Below, one piece after another: positions 30,046-42,500 of a stretch of DNA of 64,000 bases. The DNA lies in the NCBI GenBank assembly GCA_016785225.1, contig JAFBJZ010000512.1, forward strand, positions 7,849,001-7,913,000. The letters run 5' to 3'. The DNA comes from Psettodes erumei. Lineage: Eukaryota; Chordata; Actinopteri; Pleuronectiformes; Psettodidae. Within the stretch, counting starts at the first letter, position 1, and every line of letters begins with the position of its first letter. The notes below the pieces were generated by a model. It was not told the origin of the DNA, searched no databases, and saw nothing but the letters and a program-made list of their open reading frames with translations. A program made the translations under genes and the position numbers.

Positions 30046-33000
30046 ATGGTGCGGGAGCAGTATGTCACCACCACCCAGGGCAGCAGCGCGCCCAGGCCGG
30101 TGCCCGACCACATCTACAAGATTGGCATCTATGGGTGGAGGAAGCGCTGCCTCTACCTGTTTGTCCTGCTGCTCATCATCATCCTGGTGGTCAACTTCGC
30201 TCTCACCATCTGGATCCTCAGGGTGATGTGGTTCAACACGGTACGCATGATGACTCACCCTGGCAATTTGTGTTTTCTGCCAGGGGGTGGGGTTTTCACC
30301 GCTTTGTTTTCTTCCTTCCTTGCTTTTATCTGCAGTGCACCTTTGTCAATGATCAGTATACTTTTGTTTAAATTTTGATGGCGTGTTCATTCATCACATT
30401 GATTTGGTGTCACCTGCTTATTATTAGTAGTAGCAGAAGCAGTAGTAACATCCATTCATTAACTGGTGGTTGGCTGACTCAACAGGTTTGTTTATGCGTT
30501 TATTTCATCGAGTTGTGTCAGCTTTCTGTCACTAGTCCAGATGGCAACTGTGGATTTATGCAGAAACAGAACAAGAGCTGCTACAAACCCCAACACACAC
30601 ACCCAGTCACATACACACATTGTTGTGAAGTGTCTGTACGGCTAAAACTTTTTGGTTTTGTCTAAGATGGCCCATTGAAATGGTTGAATGTGGAAATCCA
30701 AGTTCCTCACCTCCCAACTGTCCATATATTGTCTGAATACGCCACTTGGTGCCCTCATTTTGATTGCAGGAAGGGATGGGACTCCTGCAAGTACACTCAG
30801 ATGGGGTCAAGCTGGAGGAGGGCGAGTCGGAGTTTCTGTTTCCTGTCTATGCTCAGGAGCTCCACTCCAGAGAAGTAAGATAATAAGGAACACACGCTTT
30901 TTTTGCTTCTCTTTCCCACATTCTTCCTCACTCTGCTACCCCCGTTCTCTCCCCCCACCATCTGGCTCCCTCCTTCGTCTATCTTCTTCCAAGTAAATTT
31001 CTCAGACTCTGCTTTGCTCACTGGAGTAGCCCGACAGCCCGTCCATTATTTCATCTCATTGTTTACCTAACTTAAATTAGATTGTGAGTTGGATCTGTGC
31101 AGACTACGCGTCCCGTTATCGCCTCCACCTAAATCCCTGCAGCTGCCCGAGCCGTTTTTATCCAGCTGTAGTGAATGAACTGCATAATTCTGACTGTGCT
31201 TGTTTTGGGATGATGTGTCAGAACAAACTGGATTTGGCAGTCCCACACTGTGCACGTGGTCGTGCAGTGAGCTCCCCATTAACCTCAGGGATATTTGTGG
31301 TGGAAAGTAGTTTATGGCCTGCCTGCTAGCAGCAGATGGGAACACTTTGCTGCAGTTGTTTACATGTTATGGCTTTTCTTGCTCATAGCAGCAATTTTTG
31401 AGCATTCTTTCTTACTTTATAGGCCTCATTAAAAAAAGGAGCTTTATTTCTTTTTTTATGGATGAACACTTCCTCTAATGCGTCCTATAGATTTCTAATG
31501 ACATTCATGAGTTCGTCAGCCACCACCTTGCCTTCAACATGAATAGTTAGTTTCACAGATCATTTCTATAAACATGGTTCTCACAGCTGTGAAGGGAACA
31601 GATTTGATTTATTGCAAAGGCTCGCTTGTTTAAGCATTTTTGAAAAAGCTTACATCGCTGGTTGTTTCTGTCATGGTATGAACTCAGTAATCTGATGACA
31701 TGTCTCCTGCTTATTATGTAATTACATAAACACCATTTATAAATGTTGCATAAGATAATTGATTTACTACTGCTAAACTGATCATTTAATAATGCTTCAT
31801 TGGTCAATCATAAACCGCTAATAAGAACAACTTTTGAGTTGCCAGGTGGAGAAAAATCTCTTTGTGGTTTCTGTATTTCCTCGTCTAACAATTAGAGATA
31901 TTAAGTAGAAAACACATTTTCTGCAGAAATTGCAGTGGGATTGCTGCCTCGTGCAGCAGCTGAAGCTATACTGCTTTGCTGTCTTGAATTTGTATCAAGA
32001 AGCAGCTGAAGTCGTATGAAGAGAAGGTGTTCAATCAATTTCTAACTATCTGAGTCATCTTTGTGCTTGCAATTAGAGGTTGCCATGGTGATGCCAAAAG
32101 TGAAATAGTAATAGGATTTAGGGATTAGGGTTCAAATCCCACCTGTGACAATTTTTTACCGCAATTTGTCCTATTGAATCCATGTATTGAATAAAACAAA
32201 CACAACCAGCAGGAGAGACGCTGTGGTATAGGTGAAAGACTTCTCATGCCTCTCAGTGAAGAGACAACTAGTTTGAAACCAAACCCCAGCGGTGGGTTAA
32301 GAGATCAATAAGATTGACTTTTTCCAGTTTTTTGAAGAAGCTTTGTTGTAACCTTGCTGTACCAGGGTTGCATGGCACTTAAAGCCACAAATGTGAATCT
32401 CAGACCTCACAGAAGTTATCATAATGCATCATCTGGGAACTACAAATGTCTGTACAAGTTTTCATGGCAACACATTCAGTATTTATTGAGCTATTTCAGT
32501 CTGGATCAAAGTGGTTGACCAGTGATGAGGCTGATTGACAGACTGTCACTTTGCTTTAACCTACTGAAAATCATTTCCATTTTTACCATGTCTCTGGTGC
32601 AGACATACATTGTATCATGTGGTATCTGCAGAGCATGTTAACTTAACAAGTTTGCTTTTTTCCAGGATTCTTCCCTTCTGGTGCACTCATCGGAAAATGT
32701 TTCCCTTAATGCCCGTAATGAAAATGGTGATGTCACAGGGAGGATATCAGTGGGTGAGAGCCTGGAAACCATGCACACACACACACACACACACACAAGT
32801 ATCCCACTGATGTATGAGGGCAACAGTAAAGTCGTTCATGCACTTGTCCTGCAGCAATTTCTCATCCAACATTAACAGTGACAAGAGGCCATCTTTCCAT
32901 TTACAATCTCTTAGATTTCCATTTAAAATCCATTAAATGAAACATTCCTCTCTCTACCACTGCTTCTGGATCGCTCTATATTACACCGAGGGCCTGAGGC

Positions 33001-36000
33001 CTGTGGAGGATCATATTTGTGCGTCTTTTATGGCTCAGCAACGGCTGGGTTGGGGTATTTTGTCATAATTAAAAGGCCAACAAATGACCCAACTAATTGC
33101 TGCGTTCCACAGGCTGCTATGTGTCCTTGATCATTAAGCCATAAAAAGCATAGCCTGCATCCTCTTGGCCCTCTGTGAATAAAACTGAAATGCTTGTTAG
33201 AGAAAATTACACGCTAGTTCACAGTTTTAGGTGCCGAGGTGGGCTAAATATCCCACTGACTGATCTACTTGCTTTAAGTTTGCTTCTCGCAGTTCTGTGA
33301 ACACGAATGTTGTCAAGGGTAAAAGTGAGATAACCTCAAATAGGTTGCTTAAGCATAAGCATAAATCTATCTCAAGCACTGCAGATTTGAACAGTACAAC
33401 AGGAAAGAGAAAGTATAAATTTTGATGGTTTCATTTTTTCTCCATGTTCCATTGTCAGCCTGTGGTTATTGTTGTTGTTGTTGTTGCAGGTCCAAAAGAG
33501 GCTCAGGGACAAACTCAAAATCTGCTCATTAACTCCCACACTGACAACATGCTGTTCACAGCAGATGGTGACCAAACTGTGATTGGACCAGACAAACTAC
33601 GCGTCACAGGTAACCAACATCTGCAAAACTGCTGTTTCCTCAGAAATAGCGCACACCACATGGTGAAAAAGGTTTGGAATCATCTCATCATCACAGTGCT
33701 CCATACAGGTTATAGTATTGTAGTATAGTAGTAATATTATAGAGAGAAACTCAACAGCTGCCACAATGACTGAGCACGATTCTAATCAAGTGGGTTTTGA
33801 GCAAACGGAAACAAAAGCACACCTCAACACCACATAATATGTCATGTTAAAGGGTAAAGTATATCAGGCTGAACTATCCCCTGTCGTTTTTCCTGTCCTA
33901 CATTCCCAGAGTCTGTAGTTTGTGTGTGTTGATTGTGCTGTGGGGCACTGACCACACACTGTGACGGCTGATTAATGTTGAGGGCAGTGTCAGCTGATGG
34001 CTTCATTATGCCGGGGGTCATTTTGATCCACAGTGAACAGCAGGCAGCAGCAGTCGAGGAGATGTTTCCTAAAACCTTGAAACAAAGCTTCTGTGCCCAC
34101 TGTGAGGCGAGTGCTTTCATCCATCCACCACAGTTGGACCAACATGCTGCACAGAATGTTGGTCTGGAATGTTGGCTGTTTTGGATTTAATTTCCTCTCT
34201 TGTGTCTCCTTCTCTTCTCCTGTAATGGCTATTCGGATGTTTCTACAGCTGTGCTAGCATGTTATAGTATGTAATACTTGCTGAGATCAGTGGTTGGCGC
34301 TACTGCCTCACAGCAAGGTGGTTCTCAGTTCAAATCCCTGGGTTCTGTTTGGAGATTGTCTCAATGTGTCCATCCCTGTGACGGTGTGGCACCCCATCCA
34401 GGGTGTACCCTGCTCTTGCTCAGTGTCAGCTGTGATTTGCTCAAGCAAATGGATTACAGTCTGGACCAAAGTGGTGGATGGACCAACAGACCTGGAGCTA
34501 AGACGCTTTGGCTTCTAATAGCTTATTGATGCTTGTTTAAAATTGTTGGACATCATTTGCATCAGGTCCTCTGACTGCAGTAGAGTCCTTAACGCACCTT
34601 GATTGAACCTCAGCTGAAGTATGTGAATGTGTCCCTGTCTTTCTCCGTCAGGTCCAGAGGGAGCGCTGTTCCAGCATTCAGTGGAGGTGCCCCTGCTGAG
34701 GTCGGAGCTTTTCAAAGACCTGAGGTGAGCGTTTCAGCCATCATGGTGTTGGATAATATATGAGGATACAGAAAGATATTCAGAGCCTTCTGTTGACTGG
34801 GCCAAGTCCCTGCAGTAAACAATAAATTTGCATGATATCAATATGCTTAATTTCACCTCTTTCAACATTGTCAAATAATATAAAAGTAGCATTCAATAAA
34901 ATGAAAAAGAGCAGACATGTAATGTGGATGGAAGCTCTAATTATAAGGCCGAGATGTTTTTCTTTAGGTTGGAGGCACCTACTCGCTCTCTCAGTATGGA
35001 CGCACCGAAAGGAGTTCACATCAAAGCTCTCTCTGGAAACATTGAAGCAGCTTCCAACATGGATATCATTCTGCAGTCCAGCGTCGGACTGGTAAGAAAA
35101 ACACTGGCCACTTCCCGAAGTCTGCGACACATCATTTTCCGGCCTGTTTTTTTCTTTTGATTTCAGAGGGGGTGTGCAGTATGACATGCTGCTTCATGCT
35201 TCTATAATCTCTTACAGTAACACCTTGTATTTTTTTAACAAAAGAGCCTCACACGAGTGCAGTTTGACAGCCACAGCAGCAACAATTCCACTTGATCTTT
35301 TTGCAAAAAGTAACATATATCCATTTCTTCTAAAGGCAAGTTACTGACAGTGAGGATTGACTTTATATCATGCTATGCTTTATCTATTTATTTTGGAACA
35401 AAACAAGATCTTTGTAAAAGTTAATAATAGCACTAAGATATTTTTTTTGTAAGCTGTAATGAGCTCAATGCTTTTTGAACTTATAAAGCATTTGCTTGTG
35501 CTCTGTAGGTCTGCTGTGGTGTAGTGGTTTGCAGTTCCACTGTTACTGTTTAGAGGGAGTTTTGTTGATTGATTTGGGCTGAATTGGAGCTGGGTAATTA
35601 TTGCTATGTGACCAGCAGGCTGAACTACAGAAAGAATTTGTGTCATGGGCACTTACTTGACTTTCTTCATGTAGTGTGCTGCATGTAACACCCTTATCTC
35701 TCTTTTCTTGCTAAAGGGCAGAAAACTGGGTGCACATCTGCACTGAACTTGTCCTGGATAATAGAAATGATTTGAATGCTCACATTCTCTTGTTTCTCCA
35801 CTTTGTATCACATCCTATTTATTACAGCTCCCTCTTGGACTCAGACACTTGTTAGGCACTCACAGGATATCCCTCCACTGTATATCCACTCAGCTGAAGT
35901 AGCGAGAATGAGGCAGACATTTCCTTGTTCATTAAAAGCAACTCTGCTGTTCTCCTTTAACTGTCCTTGCTCTCCACGATGTCTTCTGTGCAGCTGGTGC

Positions 36001-36161
36001 TGGATGCTGAGACGGTGCGCATGCCGAGCCTGCCCCTGAGCGAAGGAGGGGTTTCTGGAAGTGCTCAGAGTCTCTACGAGGTCTGCGTCTGTCCAAGCGG
36101 CAAGCTTTTCCTGTCCAAGGCTGAGGTCATCTCCACTTGCAGTGAGAATCAGGAGTGCTAG
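30046..36161 (+). CDS. sgcg: Gamma-sarcoglycan
   Basis: Gamma-sarcoglycan belongs to the sarcoglycan complex that, with dystrophin, stabilises the muscle cell membrane. Coding exons: 30046-30240, 30770-30874, 32666-32753, 33490-33609, 34652-34724, 34968-35091, 35994-36161; 290 residues (human 291). It is a type II membrane protein: cytosolic 1-35 ending KIGIYGWRKRC, one membrane segment at about 36-58, then the extracellular part. An NVS sequon (Asn111) matches the conserved glycosylation site. Other signatures are GESEFLFPVYAQELHSR, SLNARNENGDVTG, LEAPTRSLSMDAPKGVHI, and the cysteine-rich end SLYEVCVCPSGKLFLS...STCSENQEC. MVREQY and this C-terminus fit gamma rather than delta or zeta. There is one extra Glu (KLEEGESEF) relative to human. 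Its neighbour sacs is also its neighbour in human. Confidence 0.95.
32774..32797. repeat. (CA)12 microsatellite
   Basis: Lies 20 bases past the donor of the third coding exon of sgcg. Confidence 0.95.
34285..34485 (+). mobile_element. Degenerate copy of a common fish interspersed repeat
   Basis: The order of phrases 'GTGGTTGGCGCTACTGCCTC ACAGCAAG', 'TTCAAATCCCTGGGTTC', 'CCATCCAGGGTGTACCCTGC', 'TGTCAGCTGTGATTTGCTC' and 'ATGGATTACAG' follows a short non-autonomous repeat seen very widely in fish genomes. The tRNA-like B-box (TTCAAATCC) sits in its usual place. It lies in the intron before sgcg exon 5. The family was recognised from memory, not from a library search. Confidence 0.55.
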
Positions 36162-37490
36162 ACAGACTCTGATAAGGTAACCGATTTTCCATCTCTTAGT
36201 AGATCCATCTTCTGGGAGGCAGCAAACACAACTGTTTATATCCAGCCTGAATTTCTTTTTCCGTTTATACCCCAGTGGATCTGCAATGATCCCACTGGCA
36301 CATCAAAGCCTGTAAAAAATACCAGTGCCTGCTGGCGTACATGTTGCTGTCATGAAATGCACCCTTTTAGTTGCATTTATGACCTTCTAACTATTCAGCT
36401 GAAACAAATTGGCACTCAGTACCAAATGTATCTGCATCAGAACTTTGTGGAGAATTTTTTACACAAACAATATCGTGGCTGGGCAATGAGGAGCTGGTAA
36501 CAGCTTACATCCTATGCAATATTATCTTGTGGTGCAATAAAAGAAAGTGACACATTTCAAAGGCTTGGAGCAGTCAAAAACAAAAGTCTCAAATAGCGAC
36601 AGAATGTTACTGAAAAATGATTTTGTTTTACATGTGCCCTATTGGCTCCAAGCCCTTGGTATGTTGTACTTTTGTTTTGGTGTTAAGCATGTTTTTATTT
36701 AATTGGAGAAAAATTAAAGAAATTTGGTATATATTTTGTCATTATCATAGTCACTTCAGAGATTTAGAAATGCCCCCTATCTCTTTTTTTTCTCTTTTCA
36801 ACTCAAATTCAGAGACAACTTGAGGCAACAGATTTGTTTCTTGTTTTTACTTCAATAGCTTCATAAGGTTTAGATTAGAAAGTATCTATAATATGATAAA
36901 GTGTTATTAGTGTGGTATCACGTGTAATTATGTGGGTTGTTTTTTTTCCCCAGTTTATAAAGTGTGTATGTTTGGCCTGTGTTATTTTTAAGCCCTTCGT
37001 GAGCATGTACTTATGCCTTATCTACAAAGACAGGGTAAGCTGGTCTGTGTTTGCTCAGTAACCTCATGTATTGCTACAAGGGTAGCTAGGGTCTTTGACT
37101 AATTAAACAAAAATAAGCAAAAACAAGGCAGGTCTGGCACTGCAGTTAATCCTGTGTCAAATAAATAAATTCAGTTTCAGTTTCGTGTCCACTATTCATA
37201 GATTTTATTGCATATACACAATATGCATGACTGGCATATTAAGGTTCACTATGTCAATGGGGGCAATAGTTTGAAAGGGAAGCTTCACTGAGTTCAGCAT
37301 CAATTTATGTTACATATCTGAACATGACTGTTTTTAGCACATAACATCTCATCCATTATGTTATCAGTCAGTATTGATAATCAGTTCATTTGCTGTTCTC
37401 ACCTCTGTTCTGGCATATTTTTGATAAAGTGTGTAATGTGTATTTATTAATTTTGTATGTTGAATAAACTTTGTGCTATTCTTCTATGGT
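36162..37490 (+). other. sgcg: sgcg 3'UTR with alternative polyadenylation signals
   Basis: AATAAA occurs at 36536-36541 and at 37463-37468; the second would give a 1.3 kb 3'UTR. AT-rich, no coding content. Confidence 0.55.
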
Positions 37491-39571
37491 ATGTCTGTCA
37501 GAGCTGTTAATTCCCATATACTTGTTTTTCTGATAGCTGCTCTCATGTTTTCCTTCAGACCTTGCGGACTCCAGAAGTTTTTGCATTTTTTTTTACATTA
37601 TAGTTCCACTCGCTCTTGTTTTCTGTTGTGCATTACATCTGTATTATTGAGATGGATACATCATGTTATTTCTATGTTAATGGCTCTCTAGTGCCTTCTA
37701 GTGGATAATATCTGCTGTACCACCATGATGCAGGAAAGAGACAACCATGAACACCATCAAGCCAAGACAGCAAACACTCTGATCTAAACCAGCAGGTAAC
37801 AACGTGGATTTGTTGAATCATAGATCTGTGGTCACACATCAATATCAGTCAGCCTGGTCATGGCATAAACCGTATATGCCCATACACATTTTTAAAATCA
37901 GTATCAGACCTCTGAATCTAATATTTAATTCTGAGAATGTTACACAAACACACCATGTCACAAAATTAGATTTAATTTTATTCTAAAAAAAAAATACAGG
38001 CTTTGACACTCTCACACAAATTATTGAACTACATTATATCATAGTTAATCTGGGTGTTAGTTAGGGTGTTAACATCTGAGAGCTTAAAAGTGCCAGAATG
38101 GTTTAAATCGCAGGCAGACTATACATACTTTTTAAATAGCCCTTCTTTTATAAACTGAAAAACCAAAACAGACACCACTTATTGAAGGGGAATTTATTAG
38201 ACCTTCCTATGGCACAGTGTACAGCAACACATAAGCTAAACAAGGATACTTCCAAGGTTTGTTTATTCAAGGTACACCCCATCTCAATCTTCACCTACAG
38301 TAAGACAACAGATACCAAGAAGCACATTTTAAATTATTTTTCAATATGACACAATATGTGGTCAGTGTGTGTATACTCTTTCAAATTAAAGAGAAAGTGA
38401 AGCTGTAAAAAACACATGAGCACCACAGTCTGGGGTCGTCCTATGTTTCTTTAGACCAAAAAAGTTATCAAATGTATGTATGAATGTGGTTTCACGCTGA
38501 CAAAATTAACATGTTAACGGTTGTGCCCAGATTATAGCATATATATATGGCTCTTTATTTTATCACACTTTCTTACTGAGAATTCCCAAACAGGCCATCA
38601 CTGTAAAAAGAATAATCTGATGGATGGCATGTTAAACAAAAGCCGAGCTGAAGGTGGCACTACCCCATCCGAAACTGTAGTCATCAAAGTAAACTTGCTC
38701 TCTGTCAGGCCCCAGGGTACACGTGGTTAATATGAACAGGTAGTAATGCAAAACAGCCAGCAAATGTTAGTGTATTGAACACAACAAATATTCAGCATAG
38801 CCAGAGCAAAACATTTCCCCAGTAAAGAAAAAACAGAACATAACATTTGTGTTTAAAGTAACATAGTTTACCATTCACAGTTGAATTCTCGCAAGTTGCT
38901 GGGGTGACAAGCGCTATACAAGTACAAGTGCAAATACATGAGGAGTTTAAAAAAAGTGCTTTGTCCAAGAACAAGTGACTGGCTATGTTACAGAAACTTT
39001 ACAAATTTACAGAAATTATATGAAATCAACCATTAAAATAAGAAACTTTACAAACATGATTGTTTTTCCTTTACTTGCTAAGATCTTGCAAATAGGACAT
39101 GTTGCATGACAGTAATAGTAGTAATGACAGTTTATCTATTTCTTCATTACAAGCGCAAAATTACTGTTTTTATCGCAAGAAAAAAATATATACTTTTTTT
39201 TAATAAAATATAAAGTAAAAAAGCGGCAATTTTTAAAATATAACTCAGAGCAAATAGGTTCCATGTGGGGACTTTGGTAAACCAAATGTATTGCTGAGGC
39301 ATTTGTATGTACAGCATATGCACAATTTTCTTCACATATTATAGCAAATTCTATATTGCGACAGCCGAATGGTTTATGGGAGCCATACATTTATTTACTC
39401 TGCATGGGCCACAGCATCACAGGTTGAAACTGCATATGTACCATAAGCTGCCAGCTGGATACTGAAGTTTTATTCAGTGATATACATGATCTGTATTGCA
39501 CAAAGCCACAAGTATCCACTATTCCAAAGAGGATCTTTGCATACTGTACTTCTTTTTCTTTCACAACAGTG
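37491..39571. other. Convergent sgcg-sacs spacer and sacs 3'UTR
   Basis: AT-rich DNA without a supported gene. The minus-strand sacs 3'UTR occupies the right part. Minus-strand AATAAA signals lie at 39468-39473 (about 100 bp past the stop) and 39390-39395, with others further left, so the true sacs 3' end is undetermined. Confidence 0.5.
39468..39473 (-). terminator. sacs: First polyadenylation signal past the sacs stop
   Basis: TTTATT on the + strand. A second signal is at 39390-39395; human SACS is known to have a longer 3'UTR, so a distal site may be used. Confidence 0.4.
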
Positions 39572-42500
39572 CTATATCTTTTGCTGCACAAATGTTTCAA
39601 GCTTTATGATAATCCGTGCAGTACATTCCATCACTCTCATTGCCACCTCAGATGTGAATCTGTCATTGGGAATCTGTGGAAATGGCAGGAGATCGGGATA
39701 GCGAGTTCTCAGGCTGTCAACACCATATCCTTCCAGGATCTGAACATCATTGGCAAGGCCTGTTAACTGTGAGTTGTGCTCCTCCACTTTTTGAGCCAAG
39801 GCAGTTGGTTTTACATCTTTATCTGACTTTCCTCTAACTGCATAGTCTGCAGCTATCAGTGCAAGCTTTGTGGCCAAGTAGCATTTGAAACAAACCCATT
39901 CATTGGCATTTTTATGAAGATCATTGCGAGCAGCAGAGTAGTTTGCTCTGGCTTGCCTCAGCCACCTACGAGCCTCGACAGGGTTTCCAACTGTCTTGAA
40001 AGTTGGGGGCACAAAGAAACGATTAGAATGTGAAGAGCCTGCATAGCTTGTATAATGTTCCCTGAAGTGCTGCCTTTCTGATTTGTGACTTGTTGCTTCT
40101 TGGTTCCACGATGAATAAAACCTTTGAAATGAGAACTTTTCTGATTGGAAGCGGGTTGATGAGGTGGAGAAGGATCTCCTGGAAGCTCTATCTGTATTTT
40201 GCTGATCAGCCACAGACTGTTTCTCCATCCTATTAATTTCATTCTGCAAGTGCTTGAAGACTTCTGTGGCGATGTCCAAATTCTCTGCATTCTTGTCTGG
40301 ATGCCACTTGAGATACAATCGACGGATTATTTTCTTCCTCTCTGTTTCAGGAAGCTTCCAGGCTTGTTCAACAACTAAGGTCACTTCTTTCAGTATCTCT
40401 GGCAATGCATGAAGCTTGATCTTTTTTGGTGATTGTTTCTGAGGGGGGGGTCTGAGGTTTTCCTTGCCAGCAAAAAGAGGAGGGACCATTCGTAGACCAG
40501 AAGAACGACTGTCTGGGCTTGTAGGAGTTGATGGGGCACTAGTGTCTCGAACATGGGTACTTTCATCTTGTCTTGAGAATTTGTACAAGTCAAGGGAACT
40601 GACTATTTTGTATTCACTGTATCCAATGTCAATCTGGAAGCATTTTCCGAGGAAACTTGTGTTTTCCTCCTCTTCTCTTTCTACTTCTTGAACAATGATG
40701 GCATACGTATAGGTAGGCTGGTAGGACCCGTATATGTCTCCTCCCTCAGAGTCAACAAGGTAACCCACATATTCCCCTGGATAGAATACATTCATCGGAT
40801 CCATAAGGAGGGTATGGTGTATCTCAGCTGGTATGGGGGTTCCAGGGAGTGGTAGCTCGAGTTTTGAAGGCTCTGTTGAATCATACTTAACACCAAGGCT
40901 GTCCAGCTTCTCTGTGATTCTGTAGATGTCATTGCATCCCAGCATGGCAATTAGGTAGGATGTGTCAGAAATCAAATTGTCTGTAGCAGACTTCAATGTC
41001 ATAGCCAGTGCCAGGAGAAAATTAATGTCTTTGCTGTCTGAATGCTGAATGTAAAGGTGAATCACAGCTGTCCCATACCTCTTGAGGAAGGCAAGTGTTT
41101 CACTGCGACTGTGTGGGATGGGAGAGCATCCTTTCACTCTTAATGTTGTCTGGAGTTTCTCAAAACAAGACACTTTAAGTCCTTCACAAAGTGCTTTACA
41201 GAGACGTATGGCTTTTTCTTCATTCACAAGGAAGGCATTGTCATTCTCATGTTTCATTATTCTGATCAGTCCTGTGATGAACTGCTCTGATGACAGCAAC
41301 AGCTGAAGGCGACCTTGAAGTGAGCAAAGAGCTCCAAACTGGCACATTTTTGGAGAGTCTTCATCGAGTTGCTCTTCAAGAATGCTACTCAACAGTCTCG
41401 GCCTTAGTTTCTGTGGAAGTAGCATGATAAGCTTTGTGTGGAAGGCATGGTCTTTGCCGAGATAGCATTGGCTCATGTCCACAAGCATCTGAACTCCAAC
41501 ATTACCCTGAATTCTGCTCTTGTAATGTGGGGCATCATCAAACACCAAACTACTGGATTTTGCTAATCTACCATCATGGCTTGGCAGGTGAAATAACAAA
41601 TCTCTAAGACTTTCCAAGTCTTTGCGAATTTCCACTGGATCATTATGGAGAGATTTGAACAATCCAGAAACAACCCTTTTCACAGTTCTCATTTCATTTG
41701 GGTCAAGCTGCTTGCCCTCTGAATTTCTGTAAATTCGCCACAGCACTTCAACATACTGTTTGGTTGACACAACATCTTCTGTGCCAAGGAGTTTGAAGAG
41801 TTGATGAAAGGTACCGAGCTCCAGAGGCAATTTGTACAAGTAGGGTTTGAAATCAGATTCATTGTCCAAATTAATAACAACCTCATCAGGTTTCAGCAAT
41901 TTCCAGCCATCTTCAACCATGACAAAAGCCACCCCACGGAGCTGGTAACGGAAATCTCTTTTATCTGCATTGAGGAACTCATAGGTGGACCTTAAAACTT
42001 TGTTCCTTGTTTTCACCATTTCATCATCTGGACTGGATATGTTGCAGATGTTCTTGCAGTTGCTTATGACCTTCTCTAATGGTGGATCCAAGCTGACACC
42101 TAACATGTTCAGCACTTGGTCAAGTTGTTCTTGTCCAGTAAGAGGGCTCCCTTCTTGGTCTTTTATGCTTGATGGAGTAGCTTTCTCTGGTAGAATCGGG
42201 CAAGATGTCCAAAGCAAGTGAATTACATCTGTTTGCTTGAATTTTGGATTTACCTGAGAGCCACTGAATCGAATCAGAGGAAGTGTGCCACTAATCTCTT
42301 GGTACTGTGAATGAAGCTTTATGAGTTCTTTGGGCGCTCTCTCAGGACACAGAAATGGAACCATAGAGAGCTCTTTTAGAAAAGGACCCTGGAACAGATC
42401 TGTTCTCTCTTTGAATATATGGTTCAAGAGAACATCAACAATGGTTTGCACTTTTTCTTTGGTCCAGCTCTCTGTCTGGGCTTTTATGCTGACTTCTTTT

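Noticed and set aside
32079..32092. X-box-like GTTGCCATGGTGAT in an sgcg intron
   Set aside because: Isolated, with a poor right half and no ciliary gene; probably chance.
32100..32300. tRNA-like B-box (GGTTCAAATCCC) suggesting a tRNA or SINE
   Set aside because: No A-box and acceptor stem at the right spacing; a relic is possible but not supportable.
35510..35540. SINE-head-like phrase GGTGTAGTGGTTTGCAGT
   Set aside because: Too short and without the downstream body of the fish repeat seen at 34285-34485.
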